64,000 nucleotides of DNA from Sphingobacterium psychroaquaticum (GTDB lineage: Bacteria > Bacteroidota > Bacteroidia > Sphingobacteriales > Sphingobacteriaceae), in contig NZ_FXAU01000005.1 in NCBI RefSeq assembly GCF_900177625.1, positions 248,001-312,000 on the forward strand. The letters are read 5' to 3'. The translations under genes were made by a program, and so were the position numbers. Position 1 is the stretch's first letter. Each line of letters begins with the position of its first letter. This document shows, in pieces, positions 43,218 to 52,196 of this stretch. The notes under the pieces are model-generated. The model saw only the letters and a program-made list of their open reading frames with translations. It was not told the DNA's origin and searched no databases.

Positions 43218-44606
43218 ATGAATTGTAAAATGATTATTTGGGCGTTGGTCTTTGTGTTGTTTTCTTCATGTAAGAAAGATAGTAAAGCTCCCGAACCTAC
43301 TGATCCTGGAACGGAAACGCCGGAACCTGGCACACAGAAAAGAGAGGTCCTCGTTTGGGTGGATGCTAATTCCAATGTCTTTGGTACATATGGCCGTTTT
43401 AGTGATAAAAAAGAAATATCGGCTGTTTTAGATACCTTGAAGGACGCTGGCGTAACAGCGCTAGTTGTGGATGTGAAAGGAAGTTCAGGATACACCATGT
43501 ATCCGAGTAACTATACGCGGGAGATGACGACGCGGGACGGAAAAACAAGGTTATCAGATTATGTGCCGTTTGTAATCTCCGAAGCGAAAAAAAGAGGGTT
43601 AAAGGTGTATCTTTCTATGGTTACTTTTGTGGATGGTGATCGTCGCGGGTTTGGGTATGTATACGATAATCCAGAGTACAGGAGTAAATACGAATCTATT
43701 GTTGTTAAAAATACGACAGGAACATTGGGTCCTATTTCAGAAACAGGAAAAAATGTTTTTGTTAACCCGGCAGCCGCCGAGGTGCAAGAGAAGGCGCTGA
43801 ATATTATTAAAGAGATTGTTGGGAAATTTGACCTGGATGGAATGATCCTTGACTATGGTAGATATACAGATATATCGGCAGATTTTTCGCCCCTGAGTAA
43901 ACAGCAGTTTATTACTTTTCTAGAGACGAAGTATAACGATGCACAAGCGAAGAACATGCGTTTTCCAGAGGATATCGTTGCTACATGGAGAGAGAGTTCC
44001 GGGCAGATTCTACCAGCCACAACAGGTAAATACTATAAGCAATGGCTAATTTATCGCGCACAAGTAATTAAGGATTTTATGGGTAAAGCACGAGCTGCAA
44101 CCAAGAGTGTTAAACCAAATGTAGAATTTGGCGTTTATGTGGGAGCGTGGTATACGACGTATTATCAAGTGGGGGTAAACTGGGCGAGTAAAGAATACGA
44201 TCCTTTCCAGGATTTCGAGGTTCGTTTTGATTGGGCATCACCAGGTTACGGTGCGACAGGTTATGCAGAAGAGTTAGATATCTTGATGACAGGTAACTAT
44301 TTTACCCAAATCAAATTAGCTGATAATCCGGTTACCGCGGGATTGAAGTATCATTGGTGGAGTATTGAAGGTTCTCTAAATGGCATTTCTCACATTACAA
44401 AAAATAAAGTTCCAGTGTATGGTAGTATTGATGTTGGAAATGTAAGCTATGCTAATAAGGGTGAAATAACAAAAGCGATCAAGTACATCCTTTCCCGAAC
44501 ATCAGGGGGAATTATGCTATTCGATGTGGTTCACATGTATGCACCGCAGTACAATCAATTGAAACAACCGCTTTTTGATGCGGTTAAGGCTGGTATTAAA
44601 AACTAA
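43218..44606 (+). CDS. GHL10-family glycosidase-like lipoprotein, first copy
   Basis: The 462-residue protein has a lipobox LFSSC near residue 18 and a Pro/Thr/Glu-rich linker. A catalytic region of the GHL10 (DUF187, family-10-glycosidase-like) type follows, with VLVWVDANSN, VDVKGSSGYTMYPS, the family signature LDGMILDYGRYTD near residue 213 and YKQWLIYRAQVIKDFMGKAR. E. coli DigH, from the same family, acts on peptide-stripped peptidoglycan glycan strands. The substrate here is unknown. It lies at the outer or periplasmic face as a lipoprotein, and it is the first of a tandem pair with the gene starting six bases after it. Confidence 0.8.
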   Translation: MNCKMIIWALVFVLFSSCKKDSKAPEPTDPGTETPEPGTQKREVLVWVDANSNVFGTYGRFSDKKEISAVLDTLKDAGVTALVVDVKGSSGYTMYPSNYTREMTTRDGKTRLSDYVPFVISEAKKRGLKVYLSMVTFVDGDRRGFGYVYDNPEYRSKYESIVVKNTTGTLGPISETGKNVFVNPAAAEVQEKALNIIKEIVGKFDLDGMILDYGRYTDISADFSPLSKQQFITFLETKYNDAQAKNMRFPEDIVATWRESSGQILPATTGKYYKQWLIYRAQVIKDFMGKARAATKSVKPNVEFGVYVGAWYTTYYQVGVNWASKEYDPFQDFEVRFDWASPGYGATGYAEELDILMTGNYFTQIKLADNPVTAGLKYHWWSIEGSLNGISHITKNKVPVYGSIDVGNVSYANKGEITKAIKYILSRTSGGIMLFDVVHMYAPQYNQLKQPLFDAVKAGIKN

Positions 44607-44612
44607 ACTTAA

Positions 44613-45929
44613 ATGGTACGTTTACTTTCTTTATGTTTTATTAGTGTTTTTCTGTCCTGTACATCTTCAAAAGATACTGCGGGTGGGAACGATTATTTTG
44701 TAGAGCGCAATATCCTTTGGTTTGATGCAACGGCTAATTTCGATCGTTTTTGTAATAAGGATTCGATTACATACTATCTTCAAAAATCCAAAGAGGTCGG
44801 GATTACAGATGTGGTTGTCGATGTTAAACCGATTACAGGAGAAGTGCTTTATCCGAGCGCTATTGCTCCAGTGATGAAAAGCTGGGGGGAGGGAAAGATG
44901 GTTAAAGACACCACCTGGGATATGTTGAGCTACTTTCTTACCGAAGGGCATAAGCTTGGACTTAAGGTTCATGCATCAACCAATGTTTTTGTAGCAGGGC
45001 ATAATTTCTTTGATCGCGGGGTTGTATACAGTGACTCCACAAAAGCAGCCTGGCAGACGATTTCCTATTTACCCGAAGGGTTTAAGCCAATTACAGAGCA
45101 GAAAAGTAAGTATTCGGCAATGATTAACCCTGCACTAAAAGAGGTTCGCGATTATGAGTTATCTATTCTAAAAGAACTTGTAACAATGTATCCGACGTTA
45201 GATGGGATTATCTTGGATAGGGTTCGTTTTGATAATTTGAATGCGGATTTCTCTTCGGAAAGTCGAGCGCTTTTTGAAACACATATGGGACAGAAGGTTG
45301 AAAATTTTCCGGCGGATATTTTCTCTTTTGAAAACAAAGAAAGAAAGGAAGGAAAGCTGTTTAAACCGTGGTTAGAATGGCGCGCCAAGATAATCCATGA
45401 TTTTATTTATGAAACAAGAGATGCGCTTAAAAAAATAAATCCTAAGCTTATCTTTGGCGATTATACGGGTTCTTGGTATCCTTTGTATTTTGATGTCGGC
45501 GTGAATTTTGCAAGTAAATCCTATGATCCAAGTACTGAATTTGAGTGGGCAACGCCGAACTACAAAAACTACGGTTATGCCGAAGCTTTGGATTTGTTCA
45601 CCACCGGTAATTACTATTTTGAGGTGGAGAAAACGGAATTGCTAACGCAAAAAGATACAACGAAAAAAACGTTGGAGTCCGGGTTGGTGGTGAAGAAAGA
45701 GGATTGGTATACCGTCGAAGGATCTGCGGAGCTTGTCAATAAAGTTACTATGGGGAAAACGCCTGTATATGCTGGGTTGTATGTCGAGCAATATAAAGAT
45801 AACCCTGAGCAGTTTATTAAAGCATTGCAAATGTGTCGTGCCAAATCGAAAGGAGCGATGGTTTTTGATATTGTTCACATTATAAATTATGGCTGGTGGA
45901 ATCACCTAGCCACGGGACTAAAAAAATAA
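44613..45929 (+). CDS. GHL10-family glycosidase-like lipoprotein, second copy
   Basis: The 438-residue protein starts with lipobox FLSC (about residues 13-16) and has the same core as the gene before it: NILWFDATANFDRF, VDVKPITGEVLYPS, LDGIILDRVRFDN near residue 195, FKPWLEWRAKIIHDFIYETR and FGDYTGSWYPLYF. The signature differs from the first copy at positions around the D-Y-G-R versus D-R-V-R motif, so the two probably diverged in specificity. The C-terminal part is longer, with a KDTTKKTLESG insertion. It ends just before a terminator and closes the first glycan operon. Confidence 0.8.
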   Translation: MVRLLSLCFISVFLSCTSSKDTAGGNDYFVERNILWFDATANFDRFCNKDSITYYLQKSKEVGITDVVVDVKPITGEVLYPSAIAPVMKSWGEGKMVKDTTWDMLSYFLTEGHKLGLKVHASTNVFVAGHNFFDRGVVYSDSTKAAWQTISYLPEGFKPITEQKSKYSAMINPALKEVRDYELSILKELVTMYPTLDGIILDRVRFDNLNADFSSESRALFETHMGQKVENFPADIFSFENKERKEGKLFKPWLEWRAKIIHDFIYETRDALKKINPKLIFGDYTGSWYPLYFDVGVNFASKSYDPSTEFEWATPNYKNYGYAEALDLFTTGNYYFEVEKTELLTQKDTTKKTLESGLVVKKEDWYTVEGSAELVNKVTMGKTPVYAGLYVEQYKDNPEQFIKALQMCRAKSKGAMVFDIVHIINYGWWNHLATGLKK

Positions 45930-45948
45930 AACACACGTTAAATATGTT

Positions 45949-45979
45949 AAAAGCGGAACCACCTGGTTTCGCTTTTTTT
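45949..45979 (+). terminator. intrinsic terminator closing the SusC1 operon
   Basis: AAAAGCGGAACC at 45949-45960 pairs with GGTTTCGCTTTT (45965-45976, one G-T pair) across a 4-base loop and ends in a T7 run. Confidence 0.88.
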
Positions 45980-46008
45980 ATTTCTTATCTCCCCACATAC
46001 GGAAAGAA

Positions 46009-46026
46009 GTTAATTAATAAATTAAC
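46009..46026. promoter_or_regulatory. AT palindrome upstream of the NAGPA gene
   Basis: GTTAATT-AATA-AATTAAC is a perfect 7-bp-arm inverted repeat 12 bases upstream of the shared element. It is a candidate regulator site, but may be chance in this AT-rich spacer. Confidence 0.35.
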
Positions 46027-46038
46027 CTAACCATAACT

Positions 46039-46096
46039 CTATTTTTAAAAAAAATTAAAATTAAATTGATTGTTTGGTATTTTTTTTCTTATTTAG
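46039..46096 (+). promoter_or_regulatory. shared locus element, copy 2 (upstream of the NAGPA gene)
   Basis: Fifty-three of 58 bases match 36205-36262 without gaps. Here the start codon is 30 bases downstream, so this copy most likely contains or abuts the promoter of the second operon. The A8 and T8 runs are at 46047-46054 and 46080-46087. Confidence 0.68.
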
Positions 46097-46125
46097 CGTC
46101 AGTGTAAACCATAATTGCCTCTATC

Positions 46126-47142
46126 ATGATACGTAAACTTTCTAAAGTATTCTTTCTTCTCGGCTTGGTCGCCCTAGTCGGCTGTCAGAAAAAGAATGAA
46201 GTTGGCCTTTACTCCATCTATCAACTTGATAAATATAAACAGGAAAAACCGCTGATAAAATTGCCTGCTGAATGGGAAAAGCAGGCCGGTTTGATGACGG
46301 CATTTCCAAAAGGAATCGAAGTCTATCGCAGTACGAAGAACATCAATAGCAAAGGTACAAATCTCTTCCTCGTCGTTTTTAATCCACGATTGGGGATCGA
46401 TCTTAAGCCTGTATTATCAACAAGTGCTAAGACGCCATCGACTTTCTTTTCGGAGGAAACCGGCGATGTATACGCCGCCATTAACGCTGGATTTTTTACT
46501 TCGACAACGAGCTTAAGTCATGTGCAGTTTAATAATACAGTTAGTTCGGTCAATGTACGTAGTTTAACCCGGGCCTTGAGTGGGGTCAATACCACATACT
46601 ATCCTACGCGTGCCGCATTCGGTTTAAGTAAAGATTTTAAGCCACAAGTTTCATGGGTGTATAGTGTTGGTACCGGCAATGGTGTGTTATACAGTTATCC
46701 TACGCCAAGTCCAAATGAAGAAGGAAAACCTGCTCAAGCGGTGCCGAGTGCTACATTTCCACAAGGAGGTGCTATATGGGATGTAGCTACTGTAATTGGT
46801 GGTTCACCCATGTTGGTAAAGGATTCTGTCATAAATATCAGCGCGACAAATGAAATGATAGCGGTGGATAATACCTCATCGAGAGCACGTTCTGCTATTG
46901 GCTATTTATCGAATGGAAATATTGTTTTGCTCGCGGCGGAAGGAGGAAATGCTCCAACAGCACCAGGTTTAACCCTGAAGGAAGTGGCTGACATTATGTT
47001 GGAAGCTGGCTGTAAAGGGGCTATCAATCTCGACGGCGGAGGCTCCTCGGCCATGACCGTAAATGGAGCGCAAACCATTAAACCATCAGATACGGCGGGT
47101 GAGCGTCGTGTAATAAGCGCATTGATCGTAAAGAAAAGATAA
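46126..47142 (+). CDS. NAGPA/DUF2233-family phosphodiester glycosidase lipoprotein
   Basis: The 338-residue protein has lipobox LVGC (about 17-20) and the NAGPA signatures: AAINAGFFTSTTS near residue 118, GGSPMLVKDS near 226, and the near-C-terminal INLDGGGSSAMTVNG with the DGGGSS motif. Human NAGPA hydrolyses the GlcNAc-alpha-1-phosphodiester of mannose-6-phosphate glycans; bacterial relatives are thought to act on sugar-1-phosphodiesters. In this locus it could release HexNAc from a phosphodiester-containing glycan, which is inference. It begins the second operon, behind the shared element, and is four bases from the next gene. Confidence 0.88.
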   Translation: MIRKLSKVFFLLGLVALVGCQKKNEVGLYSIYQLDKYKQEKPLIKLPAEWEKQAGLMTAFPKGIEVYRSTKNINSKGTNLFLVVFNPRLGIDLKPVLSTSAKTPSTFFSEETGDVYAAINAGFFTSTTSLSHVQFNNTVSSVNVRSLTRALSGVNTTYYPTRAAFGLSKDFKPQVSWVYSVGTGNGVLYSYPTPSPNEEGKPAQAVPSATFPQGGAIWDVATVIGGSPMLVKDSVINISATNEMIAVDNTSSRARSAIGYLSNGNIVLLAAEGGNAPTAPGLTLKEVADIMLEAGCKGAINLDGGGSSAMTVNGAQTIKPSDTAGERRVISALIVKKR

Positions 47143-47145
47143 AAC

Positions 47146-49002
47146 ATGAAATATATTTTAGGCTTATTAGTACTATTTTCTAGTTTCCATGCTGCGACAG
47201 CACAACTAAAGACAGATGTCGTTATTGTTGGTGGAGGTGCTAGTGGAACAACGGCGGCGATCCAGGTCGCAAGATTAGGGGTAAAGACAGTTGTTTTAGA
47301 AGAAACCTCCTGGCTCGGTGGTATGTTGACCGCGGCTGGAGTTTCTGCTATCGATGGCAACCACAGGTTGCCGGCAGGTTTGTGGGGAGAATTTCGTGCA
47401 CATCTTTACAAACATTACGGTGGAGCCAAAGCGGTGGAAACAGGTTGGGTAAGTAACACGCTCTTTGAGCCCGCGGTCGGCAACAGGATCTTAAAGGAGA
47501 TGGTTGCGGCCGAAAGTAATATTCAGGTTATTTATGAGACGGCTTGGCAGAAAGTCCAAAAAACAGCGGATGGCTGGTTGGTGGAAACAAAGAATAAGAA
47601 TGGAAAATCTACGACCGTAGCAGCCAAAGTTCTTATTGATGCGACAGAGCTTGGTGATGTTATGGCTTATCTTCAGGTTCCCTATTATTTAGGAATGGAC
47701 AGTAAGTCATTGACCAATGAGCCTTTTGCATTGGCGCAGGGTAATGATATTGTGCAGGATTTGACTTATGTCGTAACATTGAAAGATTTTGGTAAAGGAG
47801 CGGATAAGACTATTGCGAAGCCAGCTAATTATAATAAAGATGAGTTTGCCGGCTCTTGTGATGTTGCCGACCCGGCAACCTTTGATAAAGACAACAACGA
47901 TTGCTTCAGGATGCTGACTTATGGACGTCTTCCGAACAATAAGTTTATGATCAACTGGCCAAAAAAGGGGAATGATATTTATTTAAATATTGTCGAGAAA
48001 AGTAGGGAAGAGCGTCAAAAAATGCTGGTTGATGCCAAGCAAATGACACTTCGTTTTGTCTATTACATTCAGAATGAGTTAGGTTTCAAAAACCTCGGTA
48101 TAGATTATGATGAGTACCCGACAAAAGATGGTTTTCCGATGATTCCATATCACCGTGAATCGCGTCGGTTAAAAGCGAAATCATTATTTGCTTTGCAACA
48201 TGTGATGACGCCTTATGACACACCGGAAGCTTACTACCGGACAGGGGTTGTTGTGGGCGATTATACCATTGATCATCACCACTACAAGTATGGAAATGCA
48301 CCTGAAATCGATTTTGTGAAGATTCGTGTACCATCGTACAATGTGCCAATGGGTTCATTGATTCCTGCTGACTTTGAAGGATTAATCGTTTCGGAAAAGA
48401 GTATTGGGGTAACCAATATTGTAAATGGTGCAACGCGACTTCAGCCCGTGGTGCTGGGTATTGGTCAGGCGGTAGGGACTATTGCTGGAATCGCGGTGAA
48501 AAAAGGAAAACTACCTTCACAAGTTTCTATTCGTGAAGTGCAAGAGAGTTTGCTAGATAACAAAGCATTGATTATGCCTTTTATTGATGTGCTTCCCGGA
48601 GATTCACACTTTAAGGCGATGCAAAAAATAGGTGCTACAGGTATTCTGAGGGGCACTGGTATTCCCTATAGATGGGCTAATCAAACATGGTTTTATCCTG
48701 AACGCGAAGTGAGTCAATATGAACTGATGCAGGGACTTCGTACCTACTATCCGGTATTGAATACCAATTGGAATGCCTCTGGCGAAGCATTGACTGTAAA
48801 AGGGCTTCAAGATATTTTGAAAGCGATTCAAAAGGAAGTTTCTCTCGCAGAAATCCGTGCCATATTGACAACGGCTGGTTTCAAACCTACGATAGAGGAG
48901 CAGACAGTGATCAATCGAAGATGGACCTCGGTTCTTCTGGATCAGCTTGTTAAACCATTTGAAAGAGAAGTTGATTATGACGGTTCGTTAAAAACGAATT
49001 AA
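47146..49002 (+). CDS. secreted FAD-dependent oxidoreductase
   Basis: The 618-residue protein has a signal peptide (about 1-20, ending ATAQ) and an N-terminal FAD-binding Rossmann motif VVIVGGGASGTTAAIQVA. SWLGGMLTAAGVSAIDGNH follows, as in the FAD_oxidored (PF12831) family. A second conserved stretch is IGVTNIVNGATRLQPVVLGIGQAVGTIAGIA. The fusion with a C-terminal helical tail (LRTYYP...) is usual for the Bacteroidota members sometimes labelled xanthan lyase. Electron acceptor and sugar substrate are unknown. A Sec-type signal before a flavin fold is unusual, since flavin is normally acquired in the cytoplasm. It sits between the NAGPA gene and SusC2. Confidence 0.85.
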   Translation: MKYILGLLVLFSSFHAATAQLKTDVVIVGGGASGTTAAIQVARLGVKTVVLEETSWLGGMLTAAGVSAIDGNHRLPAGLWGEFRAHLYKHYGGAKAVETGWVSNTLFEPAVGNRILKEMVAAESNIQVIYETAWQKVQKTADGWLVETKNKNGKSTTVAAKVLIDATELGDVMAYLQVPYYLGMDSKSLTNEPFALAQGNDIVQDLTYVVTLKDFGKGADKTIAKPANYNKDEFAGSCDVADPATFDKDNNDCFRMLTYGRLPNNKFMINWPKKGNDIYLNIVEKSREERQKMLVDAKQMTLRFVYYIQNELGFKNLGIDYDEYPTKDGFPMIPYHRESRRLKAKSLFALQHVMTPYDTPEAYYRTGVVVGDYTIDHHHYKYGNAPEIDFVKIRVPSYNVPMGSLIPADFEGLIVSEKSIGVTNIVNGATRLQPVVLGIGQAVGTIAGIAVKKGKLPSQVSIREVQESLLDNKALIMPFIDVLPGDSHFKAMQKIGATGILRGTGIPYRWANQTWFYPEREVSQYELMQGLRTYYPVLNTNWNASGEALTVKGLQDILKAIQKEVSLAEIRAILTTAGFKPTIEEQTVINRRWTSVLLDQLVKPFEREVDYDGSLKTN

Positions 49003-49040
49003 TACGATACAATTATTACACACCTAAATTAAATACAGCG

Positions 49041-52000
49041 ATGCTTAGATTTACACCTTGGATTTATCTAAACTTATGCATTCTTTTTGTAGCTTTTTCT
49101 ATTCCGGCAGCCTACGCACAACAGCTTGAGGTAAGTGGAAAAGTTACCAATTTGCGAGGTGAGCCTCTCGAAGCGGTAACGGTAAAAGTTGTGGGGATAG
49201 GAACTGCAGCACAAACCAGTAAGACGGGAACATTTAAAATTAATGTGAAGTCTCTAAATGAAAAATTATCCTTTGTTTACCTCGGACATGAGGCGACTGA
49301 AATTAGCCTGAATGGACAGTCAAAAATTGATGTGCGACTGAAAGAATCAAGCTCTTCCTTGGAAGATGTGGTTGTTATCGGCTATGGGGAACAAAAGCGG
49401 TCGGACTTGACCGGTGCTGTGGGGAGCGTGAAAATGGGGGATCTACAAAAAGCACCTGTAAAATCATTCGACGAAGCACTAGCTGGCCGGGTGGCCGGGG
49501 TTCAGGTAACCTCTTCAGAGGGACAGCCAGGCTCTAATATCGATATTGTAATTCGTGGTGTCGGATCGATCACCCAAAATACGGGTCCTTTGTATGTCAT
49601 TGATGGTATGCCCGTTGAAAATCCAAACGATGGAAATGCTGCTGCAAACCCAATAAATGCACTGGATCCAGCAGATATTGAATCTATTGATATCTTAAAG
49701 GATGCTTCAGCGACAGCAATCTATGGTGCACGAGGCGGAAATGGTGTGGTTATTATACAAACTAAACGCGGTGCTTTGTCGGCTCCTCGGATTGGCTATA
49801 ATACCTATTATGGGTTTCAAAATAGTGCGAAGAGACAGAAGGTGTTGAATCCATATGAGTTTGTGAAGTTACAGTGGGATATTGATCCCATCCGTACTAA
49901 AGGTCTTTACCTGCAAGGTGGAGAGGTAGATATGGAAGACTATAAACTACTGGACGGTATAAACTGGGAAGATCAGGTTATGCGTGTAGCACCCATGTCT
50001 AATCACCACCTTTCTTTAACAGGTGGAACAGCACAGACTAAATATAGCGCTTCCTTATCCCGTATTAATCAAGAAGGTATTATTCTAAATTCTGGATTTA
50101 ATAGAACACAAGGTCGTATGACCTTAGATCAGCAAGTCAATAAGAAGCTGAAATTAGGGCTTGATGCGAACTACTCAAATTATAAAAACTACGGTACGCC
50201 TACCTCAGCGTCTGGTTACAACCATGAGCTGAACTTGTTATTTAGTGTATGGGCTTTTAGACCGGTCTCGGTAACGAATGTAAACCTGTTGGAAGAAGGT
50301 TTAGATCCTGAAATTGAGCAATCCCAAGAGCATCGTTTTAATCCGATTATGACCACACAGAATGAGTTGCGTGAGAATTATGGAACAACCTTTACAGTGA
50401 ATGGATACGGTGAATATGAGATTATTAAAAATTTAAAATACAAACTTTCCGGAACCTATTATAAAGGAAACAGACGCTACGATACGTACAATGGATCGAA
50501 CTCCAGAACGGGGCATGAATTTACGAATTCACAGTTAAATGGTTCCCGGAGCTTTATCGAATCGGATCGTTGGTATGTATCGAACCAATTGACATACGTA
50601 AAGACCATTGCGAAGAAACATTATATCAATGCGATGGCTGCTTTTACAGCGGAGCGTGCAACCAGCATGACTTTTGGTGCTTCGGCTATCCGTTTGCAAA
50701 ACGAGAATTTAGGTTTATCCGGATTGGATGAAGGGGAACCGAGCAGTATTACTTCCGCAACTTCCGCGGCTAGTATGGCGAGTTTCATGGCGCGTGCGAT
50801 GTATTCTTACGACTCTCGCTATTTAATTACGTTGACCAATCGCGTAGATGGTTCATCACGTCTATTGGGCGATAATATTTATGGATTTTTCCCGTCTGTT
50901 GCCGGTGCATGGCGCATCAACAACGAGCCGTTTATGAAAGATGTAACATGGCTATCGAACGCGAAGTTGCGTACCTCTTGGGGACGTACAGGTAATAACG
51001 CGGTCGGTAATTTTGCCGCACATGCCGCGCTAAACAGTTTAAATACCTCGGGATATACTTTCGGCGGTAGTTTGATTCGCGGTGTTATCCCTACGTCGCT
51101 CGGAAACGCAGCCTTGAAATGGGAAGCGTCAGAACAGATCGACCTTGGATTGGATCTCGGGTTCTTCAATGAACGATTAACTTTAGTGCTAGATCTATAC
51201 CGTAAGAAAAGTCATGACTTATTGATGAACGCAGGACTATCTCCTTCGACAGGGTACTCTTCTGCGATCAAGAATATTGGTAAAATCCAAAACGACGGAT
51301 TAGAGATCACCCTTGGTTTTGTGCCGATCAAAAAGGCGTTTACTTGGACATCAGATTTTAACATCTCTTTCAACAAAAATAAGGTATTAGCACTCGTTGA
51401 CAACCAGACGTCACGCCTGACAGCGATGGGATGGGGTGATGATTGGAGAACCATACCTGGATACGTCGCGAAAATTGGTAGTCCAGTGTCGCAGTTTTAT
51501 GGTTTGTTGTGGGATGGGGTGTACCAGTACGACGATTTCGACTTTGACGGCTCAACCTATACCTTGAAGCCGACTATTACGACCAACGGAACGACGACTG
51601 TACAACCAGGACATATCAAATATAAAGACCTAAACGGTGACCGTCAGATCAACGACGATGATAAGGTGGTTATCGGGAATCCATTGCCGAAGCATTTTGG
51701 TGGTTGGTCGAATAATTTTATGTACAAGAACTTTGATTTAAACGTGTTCTTGCAGTGGTCTTACGGGAATGAAGTAATGAACGCAAACCGGATTATTATG
51801 GAATCGGGTTATAAATATAATACGAACCAGTTTGCGAGTTACCAAGACCGTTGGTCGCCAACAAATACAACGGGTACACTTCCGGCGGCAAAAGGAGTAA
51901 TCTATAAAACCTATTCGGATCGTGTTATTGAAGATGCTTCTTTCTTGCGTTTGAAGACCGTTGCTTTTGGTTATAATGTTCCTACAGAGTACTTGAGTAA

Positions 52001-52178
52001 ATTGAAGATTGCAAAAGTTCGTGTTTATTTCTCGGCACAAAACTTACACACCTGGACAAACTACTCGGGTTATGATCCAGAAGTATCCGTGCGGAACTCT
52101 GCATTAACAACTGGTTTTGACTACTCAGCGTATCCGAGAGCGAAGACCTATACGTTTGGTTTAAATGTTACATTTTAA
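49041..52178 (+). CDS. SusC/RagA-type TonB-dependent receptor, second pair (SusC2)
   Basis: The 1045-residue outer-membrane protein has a signal peptide (about 1-26, ending AAYAQ), a carboxypeptidase-D-like domain (LEVSGKVTNLRGEPLEAVTVKV), a plug (VVIGYGEQKRSDLTGAVGSVKMG) and a beta-barrel ending FGLNVTF. It is probably the importer for a second ligand or for larger oligomers of the same glycan. Spacing to the upstream FAD gene is 38 bases and to SusD2 18 bases, without a terminator, so it is in the middle of one long operon. Confidence 0.94.
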   Translation: MLRFTPWIYLNLCILFVAFSIPAAYAQQLEVSGKVTNLRGEPLEAVTVKVVGIGTAAQTSKTGTFKINVKSLNEKLSFVYLGHEATEISLNGQSKIDVRLKESSSSLEDVVVIGYGEQKRSDLTGAVGSVKMGDLQKAPVKSFDEALAGRVAGVQVTSSEGQPGSNIDIVIRGVGSITQNTGPLYVIDGMPVENPNDGNAAANPINALDPADIESIDILKDASATAIYGARGGNGVVIIQTKRGALSAPRIGYNTYYGFQNSAKRQKVLNPYEFVKLQWDIDPIRTKGLYLQGGEVDMEDYKLLDGINWEDQVMRVAPMSNHHLSLTGGTAQTKYSASLSRINQEGIILNSGFNRTQGRMTLDQQVNKKLKLGLDANYSNYKNYGTPTSASGYNHELNLLFSVWAFRPVSVTNVNLLEEGLDPEIEQSQEHRFNPIMTTQNELRENYGTTFTVNGYGEYEIIKNLKYKLSGTYYKGNRRYDTYNGSNSRTGHEFTNSQLNGSRSFIESDRWYVSNQLTYVKTIAKKHYINAMAAFTAERATSMTFGASAIRLQNENLGLSGLDEGEPSSITSATSAASMASFMARAMYSYDSRYLITLTNRVDGSSRLLGDNIYGFFPSVAGAWRINNEPFMKDVTWLSNAKLRTSWGRTGNNAVGNFAAHAALNSLNTSGYTFGGSLIRGVIPTSLGNAALKWEASEQIDLGLDLGFFNERLTLVLDLYRKKSHDLLMNAGLSPSTGYSSAIKNIGKIQNDGLEITLGFVPIKKAFTWTSDFNISFNKNKVLALVDNQTSRLTAMGWGDDWRTIPGYVAKIGSPVSQFYGLLWDGVYQYDDFDFDGSTYTLKPTITTNGTTTVQPGHIKYKDLNGDRQINDDDKVVIGNPLPKHFGGWSNNFMYKNFDLNVFLQWSYGNEVMNANRIIMESGYKYNTNQFASYQDRWSPTNTTGTLPAAKGVIYKTYSDRVIEDASFLRLKTVAFGYNVPTEYLSKLKIAKVRVYFSAQNLHTWTNYSGYDPEVSVRNSALTTGFDYSAYPRAKTYTFGLNVTF

Positions 52179-52196
52179 CATCTGAAAGAAGGAACA

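Noticed and set aside
46902..47360. 152-codon minus-strand frame over the NAGPA gene end
   Set aside because: It opposes the conserved DGGGSS region of the NAGPA protein and has no features of its own.
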